Of a stretch of DNA of 64,000 nt, positions 1 through 10,549 are shown one piece after another; the stretch's first letter is position 1, and each line of letters begins with the position of its first letter. Source of the DNA: Thermohalobaculum sp039822785. Its GTDB lineage: Bacteria; Pseudomonadota; Alphaproteobacteria; Rhodobacterales; Rhodobacteraceae. Position numbers and translations under genes: made by a program. The DNA lies in contig JBCBMO010000004.1 of NCBI GenBank assembly GCA_039822785.1, positions 310,001-374,000 on the forward strand, read 5' to 3'. The notes beneath the pieces were generated by a model, which saw nothing but the letters and a program-made list of their open reading frames with translations, was not told the origin of the DNA and ran no database searches.

Positions 1-934
1 CGAGGGCCGTCATCTGACCAAGTTGCAGATAATCGTCCATCCCAAGGTCGCGGTCGGCCGGTAACGGGTTCAGCCACGAGATCATGAAGACGCGGAAGCC
101 CTGGGCCAGCAGGTAGCGCACGAGCGAGTTCTGCGGGCTTAGATCGAGGATGTAGTACTTCATGATCCAGGCGGGCGTGATGAGGATGGGCTCCGGATGG
201 ACCATCTCGGTCGTCGGCTCGTACTGGATCAGCTCGATGAGGCGATTTCGGAGGACGACCTTTCCTCGCGTCGTCGCCACGTCCCGGCCCACCTGGAAAT
301 CGCCGCCGGCATCGCCCGTCCGCCCGGTGAGGAGCTTCTGGACGTCCTCGCCAAAGTTGAATGCGCCCTGAAGGAGGTTGGCGCCACCGGTCGCGGCCGT
401 CCGAGCGAGCACCTCCGGGTTGGTTGGGAGGAGATTCGTCGGCGAGGCGACGTCGAGGAGCTGGCGCGCCATGAACTCCACCAGCCGCTCGTGCTGTTGC
501 TTGACACCGCGCACCCCCGTGGTCGCGTTCCACCACCATTGCTGCTGCAGAAGGAAGGCTTGGTGGATGACGTTGAAGGGCGGCGCGTGCCACGCGGGAT
601 CGGCAAAGCGCCGGTCCTGCGCCAGCGGCTCGATGCAGGCCTCGGAGCGCCCCCCCGACAGGGCGCATCGCATCGCGTATTGCTGCAGCCGGATCATCTT
701 CCGGACGGTCTTCTCGGCGAGCCTTGCGCGCTTGCCGGGCGATGACGCCAGATGGATCGCCCAGTCCGACCAAGCAGCCCCTAGAGCCGCCGGCGCGATA
801 CCGCCCGTCGAGCGCGCAATTAGGGCCCGAAAGGCGCGATCCGTCACCTCGGTCAGAAAGGAGCTGTCGTAGCTCTCGGCATCGGTTCGATGAGCGCTCG
901 GCGATCTCAACGCGGCGTGTCGTGGCTTTTCCAT
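1..934 (-). CDS. phaC: Class I poly(3-hydroxyalkanoate) synthase, N-terminal part (cut by window edge)
   Basis: This gene runs off the left edge, so only about 311 N-terminal residues are present. PhaC polymerises hydroxyacyl-CoA into PHA storage granules. The translation shows the PhaC N-terminal domain followed by the start of the alpha/beta-hydrolase domain: a PILITPAWIMKYYILDLSP stretch, then VFMISWLNP. The lipase-like box with the catalytic cysteine would lie just beyond the edge. The start is the ATG at 932-934; the frame upstream has no better candidate. The gene is divergent from the HlyD gene at 1071. A phasin gene at 19,250-19,663 supports PHA metabolism in this organism. The family call is firm; whether the C-terminus is intact cannot be seen. 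Confidence 0.93.
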   Translation of the reverse strand, partial: MEKPRHAALRSPSAHRTDAESYDSSFLTEVTDRAFRALIARSTGGIAPAALGAAWSDWAIHLASSPGKRARLAEKTVRKMIRLQQYAMRCALSGGRSEACIEPLAQDRRFADPAWHAPPFNVIHQAFLLQQQWWWNATTGVRGVKQQHERLVEFMARQLLDVASPTNLLPTNPEVLARTAATGGANLLQGAFNFGEDVQKLLTGRTGDAGGDFQVGRDVATTRGKVVLRNRLIELIQYEPTTEMVHPEPILITPAWIMKYYILDLSPQNSLVRYLLAQGFRVFMISWLNPLPADRDLGMDDYLQLGQMTAL

Positions 935-995
935 GTCTCGCCTCGGCTCAGGTTGCGATCACGCCGGCACGGTAGGAGCAGCCCGCGACGGGTTG

Positions 996-1009
996 TTGAC
1001 GCAGCGCAA
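996..1009. promoter_or_regulatory. Degenerate FNR/FixK-like box between phaC and hlyD
   Basis: The sequence TTGAC-GCAG-CGCAA matches 7 of 10 positions of the FNR/FixK consensus TTGAT-N4-ATCAA. It sits at the midpoint of the 136-bp divergent intergenic region, about 62 bp from each start codon. The match is weak. It is listed because much better boxes occur in front of several other genes of this island at similar distances. Confidence 0.25.
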
Positions 1010-1070
1010 GGGCAGCCGCGTCTGTCTCGGTAGACCGAGCCGAGACCCCCGCAGGAAACTCAGGTCAGCG

Positions 1071-2066
1071 ATGATGTCGAACCGCGTTGCTCTTGCCGTC
1101 GTGCTCTTCCTCCTGGTTGGGGTGGGCGTTGCCTGGCGCCTGCTCGGCACGGATCGGGCGGACCTGCCGGACGGTTTCGTCTCCGGCAACGGGCGCATCG
1201 AGGCTGAGCAGGTGGAGATCGCGCCCAAGACACCCGGTCGGGTCGATCACGTGCTGGCGGCCGAGGGTGCGCTGGTCGAGGCCGGCGCGCTTCTCGTCGA
1301 GATGGACACCGATGAGCTTGAAGCGGCCCTCGACCGGGCGCGGGCCGAGGTGGCGCTCGCCGAGCAGAGCAAGGCGGAGGCCCGTGCCATCGTTCTGCAA
1401 CGCCGCAGCGAACTCCGCCTTGCCGAGCAGGAGCTTGAGCGCGCCCGCCGCCTGCTCGCACGCGATCATGTCCCCGAGGCGCTGTTCGACGAGAAGGAGA
1501 CGGCCCGGGATGTGGCCAAGGCCGTACTCGGCGCCGCTGAGGCGCGTGTGGCGACGGCTGCAAGCCAGATCGCTGCGGCCGAGGCGGAAGTGCGCCGGAT
1601 CTCGACGCAAATCGCGGACAGTACGCTCTATGCGCCGATGCCCGGGCGGGTGCTCTATCGCCTCGCCGAGCCGGGCGAGGTTGTGCACGCCGGTGGGCCG
1701 ATCCTGACGCTCCTGAGCCTGGCGGATGTTTATATGGAGGTCTTCCTGCCCGCCCCCGAAGCGGGACTGCTGGCGATCGGCGCGGAAGCGCGGATCGTGC
1801 TCGATGCCCTTCCTGACTATGCGATCCCGGCAGCCGTGAGCTTCGTCTCGCCCGAGGCACAGTTCACACCGAAGCAGGTCGAGACCCTCGATGAGCGGGA
1901 GAAGCTGGTCTTCCGCGTCCGCGTGCGCATCCCGCCCGAGCTGGTGGCCGGCCGGATCGAGCATGTGAAGACCGGCCTGCGCGGCATCGCGGTTGTCCGG
2001 ATCGATCGGTCCGCCCCTTGGCCTGAACGCTTGGAGCAGCGCATCCCCGAGGAGCTGTTCGAGTGA
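1071..2066 (+). CDS. HlyD-family membrane fusion protein (YbhG-like)
   Basis: This 331-residue periplasmic adaptor would link an inner-membrane ABC exporter to an outer-membrane channel. An N-terminal membrane anchor (residues about 5-22, VALAVVLFLLVGVGVAW) is followed by a lipoyl-like half motif, a long coiled-coil hairpin rich in Ala, Glu and Arg (about residues 80-185), and a second lipoyl half with beta-barrel domain (from about 190). The frame is open from 933, but the ATG pair at 1071/1074 places the signal anchor at the N-terminus as expected. The stop overlaps the GTG start of the following RbbA-like gene by four bases, so the two are translationally coupled. The substrate is unknown; drugs, lipids or other hydrophobic compounds are typical for this family. 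Confidence 0.9.
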   Translation: MMSNRVALAVVLFLLVGVGVAWRLLGTDRADLPDGFVSGNGRIEAEQVEIAPKTPGRVDHVLAAEGALVEAGALLVEMDTDELEAALDRARAEVALAEQSKAEARAIVLQRRSELRLAEQELERARRLLARDHVPEALFDEKETARDVAKAVLGAAEARVATAASQIAAAEAEVRRISTQIADSTLYAPMPGRVLYRLAEPGEVVHAGGPILTLLSLADVYMEVFLPAPEAGLLAIGAEARIVLDALPDYAIPAAVSFVSPEAQFTPKQVETLDEREKLVFRVRVRIPPELVAGRIEHVKTGLRGIAVVRIDRSAPWPERLEQRIPEELFE

Positions 2067-4750
2067 GTGCCGATGCGGCCGATCCCATCCGGATCGCGGG
2101 TGTGTCCCACCGCTACGGCGCCCGGGTCGCGCTCGACGATCTGACGCTGAGCCTGCCTGGCGGTCAGTTGGTCGGCCTTGTCGGGCCCGACGGAGTTGGA
2201 AAGTCCACGCTGCTCGGTCTTATCGCCGGCGCCAAGGCGCTGCAGGCCGGGCGGATCGACGTGCTCGGCGGCGCGATCGGCGATGCGCGCCACCGCCGCC
2301 GCATCTGTCCCGCCATCGCCTTCATGCCGCAAGGGCTCGGCCGCAACCTCTATGCCGAATTGTCGGTCCGCGAAAACCTCGAGTTCTTCTCCCGCCTCTT
2401 CGGCCAGGGTGCCGAGGAGCGGAGATCCCGGATTGCCGCTTTGCTCGACGCGACGGGGCTCGCCCCCTTCGCCGAGCGGCCGATGGGCAAACTCTCCGGC
2501 GGCATGAAGCAGAAGCTCGGGCTCTGCTGTGCGCTCATCCACGACCCGCGGCTGCTCGTGCTTGACGAGCCGACGACCGGTGTCGACCCCCTGTCGCGCC
2601 GCCAGTTCTGGACCCTGATCGACGCGATCCGTGCCGCGAGCCCCGGGCTCAGCGTGCTGGTCTCGACGGCCTATATGGAGGAGGCAGCCCGGTTCGACTG
2701 GATCGTCGCGATGCAGGCCGGGCAGGCGCTCTACGACGGGCCGCCAAGCACGCTGAGGGGCGAGGCAAGCAGCCTCGAAGCCGCGTATCGCAGCCTTTGC
2801 GGGACCGGCAGCACTGCCCCCCTCCATATCCCGCCACGCTCCGCCGACGATGGCGCGCCGGTGATCGTCGCCCGCGGCCTCACCCGGCGCTTCGGGGATT
2901 TCACTGCCGTGGACCGGGTGGATTTCGAGATCCGGCGTGGCGAGATCTTCGGGTTTCTCGGCTCGAACGGTTGCGGCAAGTCCACCACGATGAAGATGCT
3001 GACGGGGCTCCTGCCGGCCAGTGCCGGCCAGGCAGAGCTCTTCGGCCGGCCCGTCGACGCGCGCGATCGCCAGGCCAGGCGCGAGATCGGCTACATGAGC
3101 CAGGCCTTCTCGCTCTACGGCGAGCTGACGGTCGCCCAGAACCTGACCCTGCATGCGCGGCTCTTCGAGCTCACCGATGCCAGTCCGCGGATCGCAGCGC
3201 TCACGGCGCGCTTCGATCTCGATGAGCATCGAGACGCGCTGGCTGACGCGCTGCCCCTTGGTATCAAGCAGCGTCTCTCCCTCGCCGTCGCTGTGCTGCA
3301 CCGGCCGCGGATCCTCATCCTCGACGAACCGACCTCCGGCGTGGACCCGGAGGCGCGCGATGACTTTTGGGCGCTGCTGGTCGAGCTCTCGCGGGACGAG
3401 GGCGTCACGATCTTCGTCTCGACCCATTTCATGGGCGAGGCGGAGCGATGCGACCGGGTTTCGCTGATGCATGCGGGACGCGTTCTGGCCGAAGGGCGGC
3501 CGGCCGACCTCGCCAACGCCGCAGGTGTGGAGAGCCTCGAGGAGGCCTTCATCCTCGCGCTTGAACAGGCGGAACCGCCGGCCCCGGCCCAGGCGCCGCC
3601 GGCGCCCGGGTCCAATGGGATGCCGCGCGCTGGCGCCTTGGCGCGGGCCGCGGCCTATGCCCGCCGTGAGACCGTGGAGGTGAAGCGAGACCCGGTCCGG
3701 CTTGCCTTTGCCTTCCTCGGCTCGGCCCTTCTGATGCTGGTCTTCTGCTACGGCATCACCCTCGACATCGAGGACCTGAGGTTCGCCACCCTCGACCTCA
3801 GCCAAGGGCCCGAGAGCCGTGCCTACATCTCCGAAATCGAGGGCTCGCCCTATTTCGAGGAGGTCGATCCGCTCGCATCCGCCGCCGAGGGACGCCAAGC
3901 GTTGATCGCCGGCGACGTGTCCCTGGTGGTCGAGCTTCCCCCGGATTTCGGTCCGAAACTGCGTGCCGGCGAGGCGACGGAGGTGCTGGCCATCGTGGAC
4001 GGCGCGATCCCCTTCAAGGGCGAGACGGTGGAGGGCTACGTCGCCGGTTTGCACCAGAGCTTTCTCGACGCCGCCGCGCGGGAGGAAGGCACCATCCAGC
4101 CCGCGCTCGCCCGCATCGAACCGCGGTTTCGCTACAACCAGAGCTTCGAGAGCATCGCTGCTATGGCCCCGGGCATGCCCGCGATCCTGCTCATCATGCT
4201 GCCGGCCATCCTCACGGCGGTCAGCGTCGCGCGCGAGCGCGAGCTTGGCTCGGTCACGAACTTCTATGTCACGCCGACCACGCGGCTTGAGTTCCTGATC
4301 GGCAAGCAGGTCCCCTACATCGCCATCGCCTATGCCAACTTCCTGCTGCTGGCGGCCATGACGATCCTGCTCTTCGACGTGCCGCTGAAGGGCGATCCGC
4401 TCCCACTCGCCCTCGGTGCGCTGCTCTATGTCTGGGCGACCACGTCCTACGGCCTTCTCATCGCGACGATGACCTCCAGCCAGGTCGCGGCCGTCTTCGC
4501 CACCGCGATCGCGTCGATCGTGCCGACCATCCAGTTCTCGGGCCTGCTGCAGCCGGTCTCTACCCTCGAGGGCGGGGCGCAGACGATCGGCTCGCTTTGG
4601 CCGTCGTCCTACTTTCTGCATCTCAATGTCGGCGCCTTCACCAAGGGCCTCGGCTGGGAGGCGCTGATGCCGGATATCTTGGCGCTCGCTTGCTTCGGGC
4701 CCGTGCTCACAGGCCTCGCCGCGCTCAGCCTACGCGCTCAGGAGCGCTGA
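2063..4750 (+). CDS. rbbA: RbbA-like ABC protein: two ATPase domains fused to an ABC-2 permease domain
   Basis: This 895-residue protein has the domain order ATPase-ATPase-membrane that is typical of RbbA/YhiH. ATPase domain 1 has Walker A GPDGVGKST (residues 41-49), signature LSGGMKQK and Walker B LLVLDEPTTGVDP. ATPase domain 2 (from about residue 270) has GSNGCGKST and ILILDEPTSGVDP, with a degenerate signature LPLGIKQR. The C-terminal third is an ABC-2 permease with a large extracytoplasmic loop after the first helix, near residue 550. Translation begins at a GTG that overlaps the upstream hlyD stop, and the next permease starts one base after this stop. E. coli RbbA was described as a ribosome-associated ATPase, but the operon with HlyD and YhhJ-type proteins argues for an exporter here. 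Confidence 0.9.
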   Translation: MSADAADPIRIAGVSHRYGARVALDDLTLSLPGGQLVGLVGPDGVGKSTLLGLIAGAKALQAGRIDVLGGAIGDARHRRRICPAIAFMPQGLGRNLYAELSVRENLEFFSRLFGQGAEERRSRIAALLDATGLAPFAERPMGKLSGGMKQKLGLCCALIHDPRLLVLDEPTTGVDPLSRRQFWTLIDAIRAASPGLSVLVSTAYMEEAARFDWIVAMQAGQALYDGPPSTLRGEASSLEAAYRSLCGTGSTAPLHIPPRSADDGAPVIVARGLTRRFGDFTAVDRVDFEIRRGEIFGFLGSNGCGKSTTMKMLTGLLPASAGQAELFGRPVDARDRQARREIGYMSQAFSLYGELTVAQNLTLHARLFELTDASPRIAALTARFDLDEHRDALADALPLGIKQRLSLAVAVLHRPRILILDEPTSGVDPEARDDFWALLVELSRDEGVTIFVSTHFMGEAERCDRVSLMHAGRVLAEGRPADLANAAGVESLEEAFILALEQAEPPAPAQAPPAPGSNGMPRAGALARAAAYARRETVEVKRDPVRLAFAFLGSALLMLVFCYGITLDIEDLRFATLDLSQGPESRAYISEIEGSPYFEEVDPLASAAEGRQALIAGDVSLVVELPPDFGPKLRAGEATEVLAIVDGAIPFKGETVEGYVAGLHQSFLDAAAREEGTIQPALARIEPRFRYNQSFESIAAMAPGMPAILLIMLPAILTAVSVARERELGSVTNFYVTPTTRLEFLIGKQVPYIAIAYANFLLLAAMTILLFDVPLKGDPLPLALGALLYVWATTSYGLLIATMTSSQVAAVFATAIASIVPTIQFSGLLQPVSTLEGGAQTIGSLWPSSYFLHLNVGAFTKGLGWEALMPDILALACFGPVLTGLAALSLRAQER

Positions 4751-4751
4751 G

Positions 4752-5876
4752 ATGAAGCGAGCGCGGCGCATTTTCTGGCTGGGTCTGAAGGAGATGGTGA
4801 GCCTCCGGCGCGACTGGGTGATGATGGCGCTCCTCGTCTGGTCGTTCACGCTGGCGCCGGTGATGGAGGCAACGGGGGTCTCCACCTCGGTCAACAACGC
4901 CTCCATTGCCTTCGCCGATGAGGACAACTCCCCGCTCTCCCGGTCGCTCGCTGCGGCGTTCTTTGCGCCCGAGTTCCAGCCCGTGGTCCAGATCGCGCCG
5001 GGCACGGGTGCAGCACAGATGGACGCCGGACGCTTTCTCTTCGTCGTCGCGGTTCCGCCGCGCTTCGAGCGGGACCTGCGGGCAGGGCGCTCGCCGGAGA
5101 TCCAGGTGCTGATCGATGCCACCGCCATGGAGCAGGCCGGGATCGGCGCCAACTACATCGCCAGCATCCTGAGCACCGAGATCCACCGCTTTGCCGTTGG
5201 GGTCGATCTCGTTGAGGAGAGCCCCGTCGGTCTTGTGATCCGCAGCGCCTTCAACCCCAACCGCGACACCGTGCAGTTTGCGAGCATCGTCTCACTGATC
5301 GGCCAGATCATGTGGCTCACGACGATCCTGACCGGTGCGGCGATGATCCGCGAGCGCGAGCACGGCACGATCGAGCATCTGCTGGCCATGCCGCTCGCCC
5401 CCTTTGACATCGCTGCCGCCAAGATCTGGTCCAACGCTGCCGTCGTGCTGGTGGCCGCAGCACTCTCGCTCACGTTCGTCATGCAGGGGTTTCTGGGCGT
5501 TTCGATTGCGGGATCGAAGCTGCTCTTCCTCGCCGGGACCGCCCTCTTTCTCTTCACGGCCACGGCCCTCGGGGTGTTCCTGGCCACCATCGCACGCTCG
5601 ATGGCGCAGTTTGCGCTGCTGGTGATGCTCTGCGTGTTGCCGATGCTGATGCTTTCAGGCGGTGAAACGCCGGTCGAGGGCCAGCCGGACTGGCTGCAGG
5701 TGGCCACTCTGATCCTGCCGTCCCGCCACTACATGTCGCTGGCGCAATCTATCATCTACAAAGGCGCCGGTATCGAGACCGTCTGGCCCGAGTTCCTCGC
5801 CATCGGCCTTCTCGGAACGCTGCTCCTGGCCCTGAGCCTCGCGCTCTTCCGCCGATCGGTCGCCCTCGATCGCTGA
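4752..5876 (+). CDS. ABC-2 type permease (YhhJ-like)
   Basis: This 374-residue integral membrane protein is the second permease half of the exporter. It has an N-terminal helix (WVMMALLVWSFTLAPVME), a large extracytoplasmic domain (about residues 45-170) and five to six C-terminal helices. The conserved segment MIREREHGTIEHLLAMPL is the usual ABC-2 coupling region. It follows the RbbA-like gene by one base and completes the operon hlyD-rbbA-yhhJ. The next gene, ftsH, converges from the other strand with a 59-bp gap and no clear terminator. Confidence 0.9.
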   Translation: MKRARRIFWLGLKEMVSLRRDWVMMALLVWSFTLAPVMEATGVSTSVNNASIAFADEDNSPLSRSLAAAFFAPEFQPVVQIAPGTGAAQMDAGRFLFVVAVPPRFERDLRAGRSPEIQVLIDATAMEQAGIGANYIASILSTEIHRFAVGVDLVEESPVGLVIRSAFNPNRDTVQFASIVSLIGQIMWLTTILTGAAMIREREHGTIEHLLAMPLAPFDIAAAKIWSNAAVVLVAAALSLTFVMQGFLGVSIAGSKLLFLAGTALFLFTATALGVFLATIARSMAQFALLVMLCVLPMLMLSGGETPVEGQPDWLQVATLILPSRHYMSLAQSIIYKGAGIETVWPEFLAIGLLGTLLLALSLALFRRSVALDR

Positions 5877-5935
5877 GCCGCGTGCTCCCCGTCCAGCGCT
5901 TCAATGCGGTCGCATCGCATCCGCGCCGTCCGCGA

Positions 5936-7834
<1,899 letters not shown>

Positions 7835-8043
7835 CCTCTTGCTTACCTACCCACAGCCTCGCGCGCCGATCCGATGGCGTCTTGTCCGCCGTCAATTGCA
7901 CGACCACACCGCCCGACGCCCAGGCGCTTGGCGATGCCGTCTTGCTAAGGGTGATCCGTCACCCGAGGGGCCCGATCGCTTGGCGCTCACGATCGCCCCG
8001 GGCGGTCTGCCGGACCGCTCAGGCGCTCGGCGGTGCTTCCGTC

Positions 8044-8057
8044 TTGATGCCCGTCAA
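8044..8057. promoter_or_regulatory. FNR/FixK box upstream of the N-ATPase operon (one mismatch)
   Basis: TTGAT-GCCC-GTCAA matches 9 of 10 consensus positions of TTGAT-N4-ATCAA. Its end is 57 bp before the atpD start codon, inside the 280-bp ftsH-atpD divergent region. This spacing suits an activator site for a promoter with a short leader. The rest of the divergent region (7835-8114) shows no gene. Confidence 0.5.
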
Positions 8058-8114
8058 CATCCCGATCGACGCCTCTGGCACTCGGTGACCGGGCAAGCGC
8101 GAGGGGGAGCTCTC

Positions 8115-9515
8115 ATGCAAAGACAGGCCAGCGCGATCGATGGCGACGCAGGAGAGGTGACTGCGATCCGCGGTGCAGTTGTCGATATGGCGTTCCAGGG
8201 CACGCCGCCGCGGGTCCACAGCCTGCTCGAGGTGCATCGGGAAGGCGCGGCGCCGGTCCCGGTCCAGGTCGAGGCGCTGACGGGTCCGACATCGGCGCGG
8301 GGTCTCGCCCTTCAGTCGATGAGCGGGCTGCCCCTCGGTGCGCCGGTAACGGTCAGGGGCGCTGCGCTCAGCGCGCCCGTCGGCGAGGCCCTGCTTGGCC
8401 GGATGGTCGATCTCTTCGGACAGCCGCTAGACGGGGGGCCGCCGCTGGAGCCGGAAGCCTGGCATCCGGTCCATGCCGACCCGCCCCCTTTGGCCGCCCG
8501 GCGCTCGGTCGAGGAGGTCTTCGAGACGGGCATCAAGGCGATCGACCTGCTCTGCCCGATCCCGCGCGGTGCAAAGGCCGGTCTCTTTGGTGGCGCCGGC
8601 GTCGGCAAGACCGTGCTGATCACTGAGCTCATCAACAACACGGCCACGGGGCACGACGGTGTCAGCCTCTTTTGCGGCATCGGCGAGCGCTCGCGCGAGG
8701 CGGAGGAGCTCTGGCGCGAGATGGGCGAGGCAGGCGTGCGCGACCGCACGATCCTGATGTTCGGCCAGATGAACGAGAGCCCCGGCGTGCGGTTCCTGAT
8801 CGGCCATGCCGCCCTGACAGTGGCAGAGTACTTCCGCGACAGGCGCCGGCGCGATGTGCTGCTGCTCATCGACAACATCTTCCGGTTCGTCCAAGCGGGC
8901 TCAGAGGTTTCGGGGCAGCTCGGCCGCATGCCCTCGAGGGTGGGTTATCAGCCGACCTTGGCGACCGAGATCGCGGCGCTCGAGGAGCGGATCGCCTCGA
9001 CCGAGGCGGGCGCGATCACGTCCATCCAGGCGGTCTATGTCCCGGCTGACGATTTCACCGACCCTGCGGCCACGCATATCTTCGGGCATCTCACGGCCTC
9101 GATCGTGCTCTCCCGCAAGCGCGCGAGCGAAGGGCTCTATCCGGCCATCGATCCGCTCCGCTCGGTCTCGTCGCTGCTGTCGCCCGCGCTGGTGGGCGAG
9201 CGCCATGTCGCCATCGCACGGGCCGTGCGCCAGGCGCTGGCCGAGTATGAGGAGCTCAAGGACATCATCGCCATGCTCGGCATTGAGGAGCTGTCGACTG
9301 CCGACAGGCTGACGGTGAGGCGGGCGCGCCGTCTGGAGCGGTTCCTGACGCAGCCCTTCTTCACGACGGAGGCCTTCACGGGCAAGCCAGGGCGGGCTGT
9401 GCCGCTCACGGCCACGCTCGACGGCTGCGAGGCGATCCTGACCACCGACACGTTCCAGCGGCCCGAAGCGGCCTATTACATGATCGGCACGCTCGATGAG
9501 CTCGGCGATGAGTGA
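8115..9515 (+). CDS. atpD: N-type ATPase beta subunit
   Basis: This is the catalytic subunit of an N-type (F-like) rotary ATPase; the N1 head hydrolyses or makes ATP at alpha/beta interfaces. The 466 residues contain the P-loop GGAGVGKT and the downstream GERSREAEEL and LLLIDNIFRFVQAGSEVSG segments of beta subunits. The start ATG has a purine-rich site GAGGGGGAG at 8101-8109; the frame is open further upstream, but without homology. It is the first gene of the order atpDCQRBEFAG, which is diagnostic for N-ATPases and differs from the ordinary F-ATPase operon. A separate housekeeping F-ATPase is expected elsewhere in the genome. The FNR-like box upstream suggests oxygen control. Confidence 0.95.
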   Translation: MQRQASAIDGDAGEVTAIRGAVVDMAFQGTPPRVHSLLEVHREGAAPVPVQVEALTGPTSARGLALQSMSGLPLGAPVTVRGAALSAPVGEALLGRMVDLFGQPLDGGPPLEPEAWHPVHADPPPLAARRSVEEVFETGIKAIDLLCPIPRGAKAGLFGGAGVGKTVLITELINNTATGHDGVSLFCGIGERSREAEELWREMGEAGVRDRTILMFGQMNESPGVRFLIGHAALTVAEYFRDRRRRDVLLLIDNIFRFVQAGSEVSGQLGRMPSRVGYQPTLATEIAALEERIASTEAGAITSIQAVYVPADDFTDPAATHIFGHLTASIVLSRKRASEGLYPAIDPLRSVSSLLSPALVGERHVAIARAVRQALAEYEELKDIIAMLGIEELSTADRLTVRRARRLERFLTQPFFTTEAFTGKPGRAVPLTATLDGCEAILTTDTFQRPEAAYYMIGTLDELGDE

Positions 9516-9918
9516 CGCGCGGCCGATGCAGGTCTCGCTCCGGACGCCGGCCGACGCGGTCTTTGAGGGGCCGGTCGAGAAGCTTGCTGCACGCGGGCTG
9601 CAGGGTCGCTTCGCCATGCTGCCGGCGCATGCGGACATGGTCGCACCGCTTCTGACCGGCGTCGTCGCGCTGACCGTCGTCGGCGGCGCCGAGCGGTTCT
9701 TTGGGGTCGACGAGGGCGTTCTCGTCAAGCAGGGCGCCACCGTCCGGGCCTACGTGTTCCGGATCGTGCCCGGCGCGAGCCTCGAGGAAGTGCGGCGGAC
9801 GGCCGCCGTCCGGTTCGGCGAGATCGCGGATCGGGAGCGCCGCGCCCGCACGGCCCTCGCGAGGCTCGAGATCGGCGCCATGCGGCGCTTCGCGGACCTG
9901 CTGGAGCCGGGCGCGTGA
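9508..9918 (+). CDS. atpC: N-type ATPase epsilon subunit
   Basis: This 136-residue protein is the central-stalk epsilon subunit. It has the beta-sandwich N-terminal domain (VSLRTPADAVFEGPVEKL, later GRFAMLPAHADMVAPLL) and a short helical C-terminus. The ATG at 9508 overlaps the end of atpD by eight bases; an in-frame ATG at 9496 is possible. The stop overlaps the GTG start of atpQ. In N-ATPase operons atpC directly follows atpD, as here. Confidence 0.92.
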   Translation: MSDARPMQVSLRTPADAVFEGPVEKLAARGLQGRFAMLPAHADMVAPLLTGVVALTVVGGAERFFGVDEGVLVKQGATVRAYVFRIVPGASLEEVRRTAAVRFGEIADRERRARTALARLEIGAMRRFADLLEPGA

Positions 9919-10217
9919 GCGGCCCCAAGCACGAGCGCGGGGCCGGTGGCGATGACCGGACGGCACAGGACATCGCGACCGAGGCCGCGCGTCAGGACCA
10001 GGCCCGCCGCCACCGTGCCCCCAGCGCCCTTCGCGGGTTCGCGGTCCTCGGCATGGTCGGATGGAGCATCGCCGTCCCGACCGTTGCAGGCACGCTGCTC
10101 GGGCTTTGGCTCGACCGGCGCTTGCCGCAGACCTTCTCCTGGACGCTCACGCTCTTGATCGGCGGCGCCCTCCTCGGCGCGGTCCTCGCCTGGCGCTGGG
10201 TGACCCGAGAGCGATGA
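9915..10217 (+). CDS. atpQ: N-ATPase accessory subunit AtpQ (AtpI-like, two-helix membrane protein)
   Basis: This 100-residue protein has a charged N-terminal half and two transmembrane helices (about 43-65 and 72-92), ending in WRWVTRER. It resembles AtpI/F0-assembly proteins and occupies the AtpQ position of N-ATPase operons. AtpQ is thought to help assemble the c-ring and may bind divalent cations. Translation starts at a GTG overlapping the atpC stop by four bases. A 70-bp gap follows before atpR. Confidence 0.88.
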   Translation: MSGPKHERGAGGDDRTAQDIATEAARQDQARRHRAPSALRGFAVLGMVGWSIAVPTVAGTLLGLWLDRRLPQTFSWTLTLLIGGALLGAVLAWRWVTRER

Positions 10218-10287
10218 GTTTGACGCGGAACAAGGTGGGGGGCCGGCGCCCTGCCATCGTCCCGCACGGTGGAGCGAGGAGCACAGC

Positions 10288-10548
10288 ATGATGGTTCTCT
10301 GGGCGGCACTCGGGGCCCTTGCCGGATCGGCCAGCGTCTTCCTGCTGGCGCGCGGCGCGCGGCGGCTGGTCGAGACGGCATCGCTCCGAGCGTTCCTGTC
10401 GGGCGCCATGGCCCGGGTCGCGGCGATCACGCTGCTCGGCGTCTCCGCCTTCGCGCTCGACCCGGCAAACGGCGCCGCCTTTCTCGTGGGGCTCACAGTC
10501 GCGCGGATCGCCACGGTGCACGTAACCCAGCAGCGATGGGCCGCTTAG
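10288..10548 (+). CDS. atpR: N-ATPase subunit AtpR (three-helix membrane protein)
   Basis: This 86-residue hydrophobic protein is predicted to have three transmembrane helices and is found only in N-ATPase operons. Family analyses propose that its conserved charged residues interact with the c-ring ion-binding glutamates and assist assembly. Here arginines occur in the first loop (LLARGARRLVE) and in the helix LTVARIATVHV. The start ATG at 10288 is preceded by GAGCGAGGAG. The stop is one base before the atpB start. Confidence 0.85.
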   Translation: MMVLWAALGALAGSASVFLLARGARRLVETASLRAFLSGAMARVAAITLLGVSAFALDPANGAAFLVGLTVARIATVHVTQQRWAA

Positions 10549-10549
10549 G

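Noticed and set aside
1817..4621. 934-codon open frame on the minus strand
   Set aside because: It is antisense to the RbbA-like gene. It is caused by high GC and codon bias; composition is Arg-, Gly- and Asp-rich with no domain.
7835..8114. Open frame extending atpD upstream to 7680
   Set aside because: The extension has no homology, crosses the ftsH start, and a good ribosome site precedes the ATG at 8115.
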